64,000 nt of DNA, taken from contig NZ_JAWLCI010000013.1 in the NCBI RefSeq assembly GCF_041687215.1, forward strand, positions 13,934 to 77,933, given 5' to 3'. The notes beneath the pieces were generated by a model that was given only the letters and a program-made list of their open reading frames with translations, was not told the origin of the DNA and did not search any database. The translations under genes and the position numbers were made by a program. Source of the stretch: Mariniphaga sp041687215 (GTDB taxonomy: Bacteria > Bacteroidota > Bacteroidia > Bacteroidales > Prolixibacteraceae). Below, one piece after another: positions 9,984 to 19,303 of this stretch (position 1 is the first letter of the stretch; every line of letters starts with the position of its first letter).

Positions 9984-10023
9984 TTAATATCTTAAATAAA
10001 CATGGACTAAAATATTTAATTTG

Positions 10024-11295
10024 ATGAATTCATCATTAGAAATTCAAAACAATAGATCTTTCCCAATATTAATTGGGCTAAATTATCTGGCGCTACTTAT
10101 AATCGCTTTATTGTGGACCAATAAAAATTTAGTTGAACCCAACATAATTCTAAGGATTTTATTTACAATATTATTTGCACTACCTTTGTTCAAATATCCT
10201 CATTTAGCTCCAGCTATTGTAACTATTTTTGTATCAATTCGACTTTTTTCTGTTGCTCCTTTTGGCTATTTACCTTCTGCGCCATTATTTTATTTCATTT
10301 TGGGTTTAGCAATTTTTATTTTCCATCCAAAAAATTTAAAAGAGATTGATAATGAAAAAATTAGATTCTTAATTCTGTTGCCAATTATTTTATTTTCAAA
10401 TGCAGTTAATTTCAATTTGAAATATGATTTTATTGTCTATTTATGCCTGATATATATAATGGGTCATTTTATTAAGACGAAAGCTCATGTAAAATTAATT
10501 GAAATAGGTTTCGTAATTGTAACATTCAGTTTATCAGTTTATGCACTTGTTTTTTTGAATGAATTTGCTGTAGAGATTTACGGATCTAACTTTAATCGAG
10601 TGTATTGGACTGACCCAAATTACCTGGGAAGTGTAATAGCTATTGGAATAGTTATATCATTTTATTATATTATCAATAATGAATTCAAAAAGTATTTTTA
10701 CAGAATATTTGTGATATCAACCTTTGTATTGGGCATAATTACTCTAGGACTATTGGCTTCGAGAGGTGCTTTTATTGCTATAATATTGCCCTTGATTTAC
10801 ATTATCTTCACTAAAAACAAATCCATTCATAAATTAGCTATTTATTTAGTATTGGGTGCTATTTTCATTTATATAATTAGTTTATCAAACATCTTTGGTG
10901 GTTTAATCGACCGATTTAATGATGATTCAATTTCAAGTGGTTCAGGAAGAATATTTATTTGGGAAAAGTCTTTATCTAGTTTTTCCAATTCCGATCCTTT
11001 TACCATATTTTTTGGAGGAGGTACCGATTATTCAAATGAACTTACTGGTAAATCAATTGGTAGAAAAATATTTTCACCACATAATAATTTCCTGGCAATT
11101 CTTTATGATTATGGCATTATAGGGTTAATCTCATTTTTGTTTATTTTTTATAAACTAGTAAAAGAGAAATTAGCAGATAGCATGGCAATTGCATTAATCA
11201 TGCTTTTGGGTGTAGTTTCTTTAACACTTGTACCGCTAATGTATCTGCCATTCTGGCTATTAATACTAACAATAAGTAAGCGACCAAATACATGA
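10024..11295 (+). CDS. wzy: O-antigen polymerase/ligase-like membrane protein
   Basis: A protein of ~423 residues with about 11-12 hydrophobic segments and a large polar loop near residues 290-350. The loop contains SGSGRIFIWEKSL and SPHNNFLAILYDYG, the pattern of Wzy polymerases and WaaL-type ligases (R-x-x-x-W and HNxxL). Wzy joins lipid-linked repeat units in the periplasm. The ATG at 10024 is preferred over the TTG three bases upstream. Its TGA overlaps the ATG of the next gene (11292). It sits directly behind the insertion sequence, whose arrival may have separated it from its former promoter. A ligase role cannot be excluded from sequence alone. Confidence 0.78.
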   Translation: MNSSLEIQNNRSFPILIGLNYLALLIIALLWTNKNLVEPNIILRILFTILFALPLFKYPHLAPAIVTIFVSIRLFSVAPFGYLPSAPLFYFILGLAIFIFHPKNLKEIDNEKIRFLILLPIILFSNAVNFNLKYDFIVYLCLIYIMGHFIKTKAHVKLIEIGFVIVTFSLSVYALVFLNEFAVEIYGSNFNRVYWTDPNYLGSVIAIGIVISFYYIINNEFKKYFYRIFVISTFVLGIITLGLLASRGAFIAIILPLIYIIFTKNKSIHKLAIYLVLGAIFIYIISLSNIFGGLIDRFNDDSISSGSGRIFIWEKSLSSFSNSDPFTIFFGGGTDYSNELTGKSIGRKIFSPHNNFLAILYDYGIIGLISFLFIFYKLVKEKLADSMAIALIMLLGVVSLTLVPLMYLPFWLLILTISKRPNT

Positions 11296-12386
11296 CGAAC
11301 TTAAAAATTTCAATTAAAGGAACTTATCTTCCGGCAATCGGAGGTATTTCAACACATCTTTCACGTTTGGCACGCAAACTAAATGCTGAAGAAATACTTC
11401 ACTACGTTTATAGTACAAATTCTTTAAATGGATATCATGATGAAAATATAAAATTGATTGACGTGTCTTATATTAAGCTTAGGTATGGTGTTTTTAAAAG
11501 TCTTTTATGGGTTTTTAGACATGGGATAACAGATCATTCAAAATGTTTTCATTTTCATGGACATCCAATATGGGAATCGCCAACATTATTTTTGATGCTA
11601 TTATTTAAAAAAAACATTGTTTATACCATTCATGATCAGATGATGCTGGCCGAAATTGATAATCTTCCTAAATCCTTAGTGCTTCTATTCAAAAATATTA
11701 TAAAGAACAAATGTATTTATTGGATCGCTGTAAACGTTAATATACAGGAACAATTAATTAAGTTAGAGCCTAATGTTAAAAATATATCTGTCATTCCAGC
11801 ATTTATTCCTGCAATTTCAACTAACGAACCATTAAACCATGAGATTGAGATCTTTCTAAAATCAAAATCTCATACTATTTCTATTTATGCTCATTCAACC
11901 AGATTATTTGAAGGAAAAGATTTATATGGAATCGACCTGGCAATAAAATCTTTAGCTAAAGTAAGGGAAACTTTCCCTAAAGTTGGTTTAGTTATTTCAA
12001 TTCCGGGAGATATTATTGATGATCAAATAAATAAATATCAAAAATTAATATTTAATCTTCAACTTACTGACAATGTTTTACTAATGTTTCAGCCTGTTAA
12101 TAATCCAATGAATCTATGGAAGAGAAGTAATATAGTACTTCGACCCACTTTGACCGATGGTGATTCATTGGTTGTTAGAGAGGCATTATCACAAAATACG
12201 CATTTAATTGCGAGCGATGTAGTTTCCAGACCGGAAGGTACAATTTTGTTTAAATCTGAAGATATAAATGACCTTTATTTAAAAATAGTAGAAACATTGA
12301 ATACAAATGAGTCTAAAGCAACTAATATCAGTTCTCCAGATAATTATGAATTAATAAAATCTGTTTATAATAGCTTTGATAAATAA
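11292..12386 (+). CDS. Glycosyltransferase, GT4-like (GT-B fold)
   Basis: 364 residues. The N-terminus reads KISIKGTYLPAIGGISTHLSRL, the usual glycine-rich start of GT-B family 4 enzymes. The C-terminal half has RPTLTDGDSLVVREALSQN, matching the family's E-x7-E donor-binding region, followed by HLIASDVVSRPEG. It should transfer a sugar from an NDP-sugar to the growing lipid-linked repeat unit on the cytoplasmic face of the inner membrane. The gene is translationally coupled to the polymerase through ATGA. It is AT-rich like its neighbours. Donor and acceptor are unknown. Confidence 0.8.
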   Translation: MTNLKISIKGTYLPAIGGISTHLSRLARKLNAEEILHYVYSTNSLNGYHDENIKLIDVSYIKLRYGVFKSLLWVFRHGITDHSKCFHFHGHPIWESPTLFLMLLFKKNIVYTIHDQMMLAEIDNLPKSLVLLFKNIIKNKCIYWIAVNVNIQEQLIKLEPNVKNISVIPAFIPAISTNEPLNHEIEIFLKSKSHTISIYAHSTRLFEGKDLYGIDLAIKSLAKVRETFPKVGLVISIPGDIIDDQINKYQKLIFNLQLTDNVLLMFQPVNNPMNLWKRSNIVLRPTLTDGDSLVVREALSQNTHLIASDVVSRPEGTILFKSEDINDLYLKIVETLNTNESKATNISSPDNYELIKSVYNSFDK

Positions 12387-12522
12387 CTTAGTTAAAAGTC
12401 AATTATGATTTCTTCCTGTTCTTTTATTTCGCCTTTTGTAAAGCTGCCTTTATGAATCATCAAACCATTTTTTCGGCACCGGGGTTATTCTGATTAGATA
12501 ATGCTTAACAATAACAAAAAAA

Positions 12523-13149
12523 ATGAAATTTACTTCCATTATAAAAGCTACATTTCGCATAAATAGATGGCATTTTTATATAGCCGATCTTTATTTGAAT
12601 TTTATTCAGCCATCTGTTTGGAGGAAGAGGAATATTACTATTGGGAAAGATAATAATTGGTCAGGATTTCCTATAATAACGATTGTAAAAGGGGCTACAA
12701 TTGAAATTGGAAATAATTGTAGGGTGATCTCAAGAACAGAACAAACGGCACTTGGCGTAAGTCATAAAACGATAATTCGTGCTCTTACCCAGTATGCAAG
12801 AATAAAAGTTGGAGATAATGTTCGAATGAGTGGCACAACTATTTGTTCCGCAAAAAATATTGTCATCGGTAATAGATGTGTGATAGGTGCTGATGTGATA
12901 ATTGCCGATACAGATTTTCATTCACTTGATCCTATAATACGCAGTTCACAAGAGGATAGCACAATGGCAAAATCTAAACCGGTAAACATTGGTAATGATG
13001 TATTTATTGGAGGGCGATCAATCATATTAAAAGGTGTAACATTAGGTGATAATGTTATTGTTGGAGCGGGAAGTGTTGTTACTAAAAGTTTTCCGGCTGG
13101 ATCAATTATTGGTGGAAATCCGGCGATGTTAATCAAAACAATAAAATAA
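12523..13149 (+). CDS. Hexapeptide-repeat acyltransferase (WbbJ/LbH type)
   Basis: 208 residues. A left-handed beta-helix is shown by repeated [IV]-G-x-x triplets: ITIGKDN, IEIGNNC, IKVGDNV, IVIGNRC, VNIGNDVFIGGRSIILKG, then GAGSVVTKSFPAGSIIGGNPA. DADFHSLDP-like sequence (ADTDFHSLDP) is the catalytic-loop pattern of maltose/galactoside acetyltransferase relatives, containing the conserved His. The likely role is O-acetylation of a glycan sugar or intermediate. Its stop overlaps the next start (TAATG at 13147-13151). The 136-base gap upstream holds no visible gene. Confidence 0.82.
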   Translation: MKFTSIIKATFRINRWHFYIADLYLNFIQPSVWRKRNITIGKDNNWSGFPIITIVKGATIEIGNNCRVISRTEQTALGVSHKTIIRALTQYARIKVGDNVRMSGTTICSAKNIVIGNRCVIGADVIIADTDFHSLDPIIRSSQEDSTMAKSKPVNIGNDVFIGGRSIILKGVTLGDNVIVGAGSVVTKSFPAGSIIGGNPAMLIKTIK

Positions 13150-14048
13150 TGAAGGATATAGCTGTATTAATTACATGTCACAACCGAAAAGAAAAAACGC
13201 TTTCTTGCCTAAAATATCTATTTATTGCCTATGATCATTATACGCATAAGAATACAAAATCTATTGACATCAGTTTAAAGGTATATCTGACAGATGATGG
13301 TTGTACAGATGGCACTGCTGATAGTGTTAGAATACAATTTACCGACAGAGAAATACATATTCTTCAAGGAGATGGGAATCTATATTGGGCAGGAGGTATG
13401 CGACTGGCATGGAGAAAAGCATTAAAAGGCAATTATGATTTTTACTTGCTTTTAAATGACGACACCATTGTTGTTGAGGATGTGTTTGAGAAGTTATTTG
13501 AAGCCCATGCATATAGTATTAAAACCTATGAAAAAGATGGAATTTATTCAGGTTGTACAAGTGCAGGAAATAATCCTCAAAAAATAACTTATGGAGGAGA
13601 TGTTTGGGTAAATCAGTTTTTTGCTACAAAAAAAAGATTATCACCTAACGGAGAACCTCAATTAGTCGATATGGCAAATGCTAATATACTTCTGATATCC
13701 AAAAGTGTAATTGAACGAATTGGTATTTTCTGTGATAAATATACACATGGAATGGCTGATTTTGATTACACAATCCAGGCAAGAAAAAAAGGTATTCCAG
13801 TTTTAATAGCTTCTGATACATGCGGAATATGTGATAAGGATCATTCATTCAGCTACCAGGAATTTGCCAAACTTAATTATTCAAAAAGAAAAAAATATTT
13901 AAATTCCCCCAAAGGTTCAGCAAAAAATTATCTCTTATTTATGAAAAGAAATGTTATCCATCGATATCCACTGGTTTATTTTGGATATATATCCAAGTTG
14001 TTTTTCCCTAAAATGTATTTATGGTTATCCAAAAAAAGATATTTATAA
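13149..14048 (+). CDS. Glycosyltransferase family 2 (rhamnosyltransferase-like)
   Basis: 299 residues with the GT-A core: ITCHNRKEKTLSCL at the N-terminus, TDDGCTDGTAD for the nucleotide-binding Asp, GDGNLYWAGGMRLAWR, and LLLNDDT as the DxD-like metal site. MADFDYTIQARKKG is the usual acceptor-side Asp-Asp region. GT2 members of this type often transfer rhamnose or related sugars in O-antigen loci. The gene begins on the last base of the preceding stop, so the two are coupled. A positively charged C-terminal tail with aromatic residues may associate with the membrane. Confidence 0.82.
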   Translation: MKDIAVLITCHNRKEKTLSCLKYLFIAYDHYTHKNTKSIDISLKVYLTDDGCTDGTADSVRIQFTDREIHILQGDGNLYWAGGMRLAWRKALKGNYDFYLLLNDDTIVVEDVFEKLFEAHAYSIKTYEKDGIYSGCTSAGNNPQKITYGGDVWVNQFFATKKRLSPNGEPQLVDMANANILLISKSVIERIGIFCDKYTHGMADFDYTIQARKKGIPVLIASDTCGICDKDHSFSYQEFAKLNYSKRKKYLNSPKGSAKNYLLFMKRNVIHRYPLVYFGYISKLFFPKMYLWLSKKRYL

Positions 14049-14248
14049 CTACCTATTATTTGATCAAGGAAATATTCAATAAATTTTTAGATTTTTTAAT
14101 GTAATGAATTCTACCTGCTTAATTTTCAAATATGCACCTTCATAACGGATGTCTATTTGTAAGCTTCTTGAAAATGAATTGCATTGCAATTTTTATTTTA
14201 CAAGCTGCATATATTTTAACTGATTTAAATAAGCATATATACTCAATA

Positions 14249-14708
14249 ACGCCCCTAACTACCTCGACGTATTTTTCAAAGAACTCGGTAAATGGGTAGA
14301 TTTAACCGTAGTTTCATTTAGCGGTGCCAGGGGCTGGTTTAATTTATAGGAAGAATGAAAATAGTTTTATTACGCGCATTGCACGCAGAAGAATTCTTTC
14401 GCTTGCCGAAGGCGTATTGATATATTCCGATTTGGTGAAAGAGAAACTATCAACCGAAATTTCTAAACCCATTATATCTTTTAATAACACTTCGTTTACT
14501 GAAAATGACATTCAAATATTACCATTCAACTTTGATAATGATGAATTAAATCTGATTTGGGTAGGCAGGTATCAAAAACGAAAAAAATGAACGCCTCATA
14601 AACCTGACTCGAAGAAATTCTAAAGTAAATATTCGATTAATTGGGCCTAAAATAAAAAACAATATACAATTAAATGAATTTAATATTTCAAATTTGGTAT
14701 ATCCATAA
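14249..14708 (+). pseudogene. Remnant of a GT4 glycosyltransferase
   Basis: Three frames carry successive parts of one protein. An N-terminal piece from 14251 reads APNYLDVFFKELGKWVDLT, typical of GT4 starts. The piece from 14324 reads GAGLIYRKNENSF and LAEGVLIYSDLVKEKL, the middle of such an enzyme, ending NLIWVGRYQKRKK. After a frameshift at the A-run near 14580-14587, NERLINLTRR and KVNIRLIGP continue to a stop at 14706-14708. The middle is deleted and the 3' half of the donor domain is missing. The surrounding stretches 14049-14248 and 14709-14822 hold nothing I recognise. Confidence 0.7.
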
Positions 14709-14822
14709 TTATCCATTCATTATGTAATTAGTCTGGTTAAACCCTCCTTTCCTTTCGGGCAAGGTAGAGTTAGCTTTTTACCATTTTTAATGTTTGGTTT
14801 TGCTTTAGCTTAGCCCGGCAAA

Positions 14823-15926
14823 ATGAATATACTTTATAATTATACATTTATGATTGCAATAATCCAGCCATTTATTCCACACTATCGAGATGAATTCTTT
14901 AAGGGTTTAGTTTCAGAATTACCTGTTGAAATTTTTACCTTGGTGAACAATACAAAAGTTGAAAGTCGTGGATATAAAAAATCCAGATTAAATACAAAAC
15001 ATTTAAAGAATTTTAGTATTGGTCCTATTCATATATATAATTTTTTTCCTCTGCTATCAAAAAAGATTAACACTATAGTTTTAATGGGAAGTGTAAAACA
15101 TCTTTCAACCTGGATTATTTTGATTTTAAATTTCGCTTTCAAAAAAAAAATAATACTGTGGGGTCATGGTATTTCAAATGAAAAATATTCGAAAGAAAGC
15201 TTAAAACAACCTTGGTTAAGGAAATTAATGTACAAAATGGCCAATTACTCCTGGTTCTATACTGAAAACGAACTTAAAATATGGCAAAATCAAATTCCAA
15301 ATTTGCGAGGAACTGCATTAAATAATACAATATCGGATATAGATAAAATTATTTCCAAACCTTTTCCAGATTCGACTGTAAAAAAATCGTTTAAAGAAAA
15401 ATATAAAATAAAAACCGGAATCAATCTGATAATATGTGTTAGATTTTCCAATCCAAATAGAAAGGCTGAATTATTAGTGGAACTTATGCAGATTCTCGAT
15501 ACAAATATTTATGGACTTATTGTAATTGGCGATGGACCATTAAAACCAGATTTTAATGGCATTAAAAATATATACGACTTTGGAGCAATCTATGATTTCT
15601 CGGTTAAATCAGAACTGTTTTCCATAGCTGATTTATACTTACAACCAGCATGGAATGGTTTATCAATCGTTGAAGCTCTCGCTCACGGTTTACCTGTTTG
15701 CACTTTAAAAAGAAGTGATCATACTCATCAAGGTGTTGAATACAATTACTTAACAGAAGGTTTGAATGCTATTTTAGGAAAGAATATTAAAGAGTTAGCT
15801 CAAAAAATATCAGAAATTGATATTAAAGAATATGAAAAAATGAGAAAATCAACAAAAAATTTCGCTAAAAATAATTTATCAATGAAAAATATGATTGAAA
15901 AAGCGATATTAACTCTTAAGGAATAG
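14823..15926 (+). CDS. Glycosyltransferase, GT4-like
   Basis: Up to 367 residues. IQPFIPHYRDEFFKGL near the N-terminus and LWGHGISNEKYSKES are typical of GT4 enzymes in polysaccharide loci. The donor half has ICVRFSNPNRKAELLVE, VIGDGP, and LQPAWNGLSIVEALAHGLP, in which the family's E-x7-E region is recognisable. ATG 14823 is the first start, but ATG 14850 (MIAIIQPF) fits the family's usual N-terminus better. It follows the dead GT4 remnant and may have replaced it functionally. It runs straight into the next glycosyltransferase with a six-base gap. Confidence 0.8.
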   Translation: MNILYNYTFMIAIIQPFIPHYRDEFFKGLVSELPVEIFTLVNNTKVESRGYKKSRLNTKHLKNFSIGPIHIYNFFPLLSKKINTIVLMGSVKHLSTWIILILNFAFKKKIILWGHGISNEKYSKESLKQPWLRKLMYKMANYSWFYTENELKIWQNQIPNLRGTALNNTISDIDKIISKPFPDSTVKKSFKEKYKIKTGINLIICVRFSNPNRKAELLVELMQILDTNIYGLIVIGDGPLKPDFNGIKNIYDFGAIYDFSVKSELFSIADLYLQPAWNGLSIVEALAHGLPVCTLKRSDHTHQGVEYNYLTEGLNAILGKNIKELAQKISEIDIKEYEKMRKSTKNFAKNNLSMKNMIEKAILTLKE

Positions 15927-15932
15927 CCGGTG

Positions 15933-17048
15933 ATGAAAATTTTAGTAAATACATCAAATCTCAAGAAAGGAGGTGGCCTTCAAGTAGCTCATTCCTTTTT
16001 AAACGAAATAAAATCAAATACTGAACACATTTTTCATATCGTCTTATCATTAGCTTTAAGAGAACAAATTAACCCGCAAGATTATCCTGAGAATTTTACT
16101 TTTTATAACTACTCCATCAATCCAACTCTTTTAAAAGCTATTGCTGGCAGAGATTCATTTTTAAATTCTCTGGAGGAAAAAATTCAACCCGATAAGGTTT
16201 TTTCAGTTTTTGGACCAACCTATTGGCGTCCCAAAAGGATTCATGTTACCGGCTTTGCCAAGGCTCAATATTTATATAAAAATTCTCCTTTTTTTGATTT
16301 GCTATCAACAAAAGATAGGATTAAGTTAAAAATTAAACAGGTATTACATCTGAATAATTTCAATAAATGCAGTGATGTATTAATCACAGAATCCGAAGAT
16401 GTAACAAAGCAATTGCAGAAAATTTTTCTAAATAAAAAAATTCATACTGTAACTAATTATTACAATCAGATGTTTGATATGCCGGATTATTGGGATAATT
16501 CAATAAAATTGCCTGAATTTAATGGTTTAACAATATTGACTGTTTCTGCAAATTACCCTCATAAAAATCTTTCTATCATTCCACAAGTAATTTCCTATTT
16601 AAAAGAAAATCATCCTAAGTTTCGTTTTCGATTTATTTTAACTATAAATGGTGGCGATATAGCTTATGATGATTCACAAAAAGAAAATATTGTTTTTTTG
16701 GGTAAAATAAATATTACTCAATGTCCTTTTGTGTATAAACAATCTGATTTTATGTTTTTACCAACTTTGCTGGAATGTTTTTCAGCGTCCTATGCAGAAG
16801 CTATGAGAATGGAGACTCCAATTTTGACCTCTGATTTATCATTTGCCCATGGCTTGTGCGGTAATTCAGCTATTTACTTTAATCCGCTTTCTCCCAGTGA
16901 TATTGGAGAAAAAATAGTAAAATTGGCAAAAAGTGAAGATAAACAGACAAAGCTTGTTGAAAACGGGAAACAGCAACTAAAAAAGTTCGATAACTCAACT
17001 GTTAGAGCATTGAAATACTTAAAAATAATGGAAGAATTAAAAACATGA
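15933..17048 (+). CDS. Glycosyltransferase, GT4-like
   Basis: ~371 residues from ATG 15933; a GTG three bases upstream is also in frame. The N-terminus reads KILVNTSNLKKGGGLQVAHSFL, a glycine-rich GT-B loop. The C-terminal half has LTVSANYPHKNLSIIP, the start of the donor domain, and LPTLLECFSASYAEAMRMETPILTSD, the family's E-x7-E region in LECFSASYAEA. It adds one sugar in repeat-unit assembly. Its TGA overlaps the ATG of the oxidoreductase at 17045. By eye this is the last of the very AT-rich genes before composition changes. Confidence 0.8.
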   Translation: MKILVNTSNLKKGGGLQVAHSFLNEIKSNTEHIFHIVLSLALREQINPQDYPENFTFYNYSINPTLLKAIAGRDSFLNSLEEKIQPDKVFSVFGPTYWRPKRIHVTGFAKAQYLYKNSPFFDLLSTKDRIKLKIKQVLHLNNFNKCSDVLITESEDVTKQLQKIFLNKKIHTVTNYYNQMFDMPDYWDNSIKLPEFNGLTILTVSANYPHKNLSIIPQVISYLKENHPKFRFRFILTINGGDIAYDDSQKENIVFLGKINITQCPFVYKQSDFMFLPTLLECFSASYAEAMRMETPILTSDLSFAHGLCGNSAIYFNPLSPSDIGEKIVKLAKSEDKQTKLVENGKQQLKKFDNSTVRALKYLKIMEELKT

Positions 17049-19165
17049 AACAAATTATCCAATCCTTTAAAACCGGTGAAACCCTATTGGAAGAGGTTCC
17101 GGCTCCGGTGGTACAACCGGGTACTGTTTTAATTAAAACTACCCGCAGCCTGGTGTCTTTGGGTACCGAGCGTATGCTGGTGGAGTTTGGTAAAGCAAGC
17201 CTGCTAGCCAAGGCCAGGCAGCAACCGGATAAAGTAAAACAGGTACTCGATAAAATGAAAACCGACGGTATAGTGCCAACATTGGAGGCCGTATTTAATA
17301 AACTCGGCGAACCACTGCCGCTGGGTTATTGCAATGTGGGAGAGGTATTGGCGGTTGGTGAAGGGGTTAGTGAGTTTAAAAAAGGAGATCGTGTGGCTTC
17401 CAACGGGAAACATGCCGAATTTGTATGTGTACCAAAAAACCTGGTGGCCAAAGTCCCCGCAAATGTAAATGATGAAGAAGCTGCTTTTACCGTTATTGGT
17501 TCCATTGGCCTGCAGGGAATGCGTTTGTGCAATCCAACTTTTGGGGAAACCATCGTGGTTACTGGTCTGGGACTTATTGGCTTGTTAACTGCACAAATGC
17601 TTTTGGCCAACGGTTGCCGTGTAATCGGAATAGATGTTGATGCAACAAAGCTTAAAATCGCACAAGAGTGGGGCATTCAAACTATTAATCCTGCTAAAGG
17701 CGATGATCCTGTAAAAACCGTATTACACTATACCAATAACATAGGTGCGGATGGAGTAGTTATTACTGCCTCAACTCAAAATAATGATGTAATAGCACAG
17801 GCAGCACAAATGAGTCGCAAACGCGGGCGTATTGTGTTGGTTGGCGTCATTGGCCTGGATATCAGCCGTGCCGATTTTTACGAAAAGGAACTCTCTTTCC
17901 AGGTTTCCTGCTCCTATGGGCCAGGCCGCTACGACGATAACTACGAGGAAAAGGGACAGGATTATCCCATCGGGTTTGTACGCTGGACCGAAAAACGAAA
18001 TTTTGAAGCCATTCTGAATGCTATTTCTTCCGGGCAAATAAATGTAAAACCATTGATTACCGAAGTCGTCGATTTGGAAGACTATTTAAAGATTTATGGC
18101 AATATGCGCAACTCTGGCGTTATTGCTTCAATTTTAAAATATACTGCAGAAAAAACATCTTATAGCAATACCATAAAAGTTTCGGAAAATAAAAATTCAG
18201 GAAAAACCAATGGAATAGCCATTGTTGGTGCTGGTAACTTTACTAAAATGACGATGCTTCCGGCATTTAAGGCCATCCCGGCCAACATAACCCACATTGT
18301 CAGTTCGGGTGGCGTTTCAGGTACTTCCCTTGCAAAAAAGTACGGCATTGCGAACAGTTCCACTGATTTTGAAGAGGTTTTGAAAAATGAAGGCATTAAT
18401 ACTGTTGTTATTACAACCCGCCACAATTTGCATGCTTTAATGACCATTGATGCGCTGAAAGCCGGGAAAAATGTTTTTGTGGAAAAACCCCTGGCTTTAA
18501 ATTCAGAGGAGCTGGAGGAAATTAAATCAGTCTTTAAAAACAGTGACAATACAATTTCTGTTGGTTTTAACCGTCGGTTCTCCCCTTATTCGGTAAAAAT
18601 AAAATCCCTCATTGGCGAAAGCGGTGCGCCTATTCATGTGATTGCCACGATGAACGCCGGGTTGATTCCTCCCAATATTTGGGTACATGACTTGAAAGTG
18701 GGTGGTGGCCGCATTATTGGCGAAGCCTGTCATTTTATAGATCTGATTACATTCCTGACAGGCAGTAAGGTAGTATCCGTTTGTATGAATGCGCTGGGAA
18801 CACAACCCGAAGAAAACACGGACAATGCCACAATTCTGTTGAAATATGAAAACGGCTCCAACGGCGTTATCAATTATTTCGCTAATGGCAGCAAGTCGTA
18901 CGATAAGGAGCGGGTGGAAGTGTACTCGCAGGAACGAACACTTGTGCTCGAAAACTGGCGCAAGCTGAAAGGGTACGGATTTAAAGGTTTCTCTAAAATG
19001 AAATCAAAAATGGACAAAGGCCATAAGGCGCAGTTTAGTTTACTATCAGAACAGATAAATAATGGCGGCCCGGCTCTCATTCCGTTCGATGAAATAGTGA
19101 ACACCACCAAAGCCAGTTTTGCGGCCATACAGAGTTTAAAGGAAGGGGGATGGGTGGAAGTTTAG
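17045..19165 (+). CDS. Bi-domain oxidoreductase: MDR dehydrogenase + Gfo/Idh/MocA
   Basis: 706 residues. Residues ~1-365 form a medium-chain (zinc-type alcohol dehydrogenase-like) domain, with SLGTERMLVEFG, PLGYCNVGEVLAVGEGVSEF, and the NAD-binding GLGLIGLLTAQML. Residues ~390-706 form a Gfo/Idh/MocA domain, with GIAIVGAGNFTKM, VVITTRHNLHALM, NVFVEKPLAL containing the conserved EKP, and GGGRIIGEACHFIDL. This fusion is known from exopolysaccharide loci, often next to a heparinase-like gene and WecB as here. It probably oxidises or epimerises a sugar nucleotide; the exact reaction is unsettled. By eye the base composition is clearly richer in G+C than the genes at 10-17 kb. Confidence 0.85.
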   Translation: MKQIIQSFKTGETLLEEVPAPVVQPGTVLIKTTRSLVSLGTERMLVEFGKASLLAKARQQPDKVKQVLDKMKTDGIVPTLEAVFNKLGEPLPLGYCNVGEVLAVGEGVSEFKKGDRVASNGKHAEFVCVPKNLVAKVPANVNDEEAAFTVIGSIGLQGMRLCNPTFGETIVVTGLGLIGLLTAQMLLANGCRVIGIDVDATKLKIAQEWGIQTINPAKGDDPVKTVLHYTNNIGADGVVITASTQNNDVIAQAAQMSRKRGRIVLVGVIGLDISRADFYEKELSFQVSCSYGPGRYDDNYEEKGQDYPIGFVRWTEKRNFEAILNAISSGQINVKPLITEVVDLEDYLKIYGNMRNSGVIASILKYTAEKTSYSNTIKVSENKNSGKTNGIAIVGAGNFTKMTMLPAFKAIPANITHIVSSGGVSGTSLAKKYGIANSSTDFEEVLKNEGINTVVITTRHNLHALMTIDALKAGKNVFVEKPLALNSEELEEIKSVFKNSDNTISVGFNRRFSPYSVKIKSLIGESGAPIHVIATMNAGLIPPNIWVHDLKVGGGRIIGEACHFIDLITFLTGSKVVSVCMNALGTQPEENTDNATILLKYENGSNGVINYFANGSKSYDKERVEVYSQERTLVLENWRKLKGYGFKGFSKMKSKMDKGHKAQFSLLSEQINNGGPALIPFDEIVNTTKASFAAIQSLKEGGWVEV

Positions 19166-19178
19166 GCGCGAATTTGGT

Positions 19179-19248
19179 ACAGATTGCTTCTCCCGATATC
19201 GCTTTGCTTATCGGGATAGCAATGACCGCCCCGAACGAACCAATCTGT
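19179..19248. repeat. REP-like nested palindromic element
   Basis: The inner stem TCCCGATA (19191-19198) pairs with TATCGGGA (19209-19216) and is extended by ATTGCT/AGCAAT (19183-19188 with 19218-19223). A second pair, ACAGATTG/CAATCTGT (19179-19186 with 19241-19248), partly competes for the same left arm. It fills the gap between two genes and lacks a T-run, so it is not a simple terminator. It resembles dispersed REP-like palindromes, which I cannot confirm without the genome. Confidence 0.5.
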
Positions 19249-19303
19249 CCGCACCCGCTCCAACCAGTATTATAAAGTAAAACAATAAAAACATAAATAC
19301 AAT

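Noticed and set aside
14324..14590. 88-codon frame as a small separate gene
   Set aside because: Its sequence is the middle of a GT4 enzyme, with the flanking parts in other frames, so it was listed as part of a remnant.
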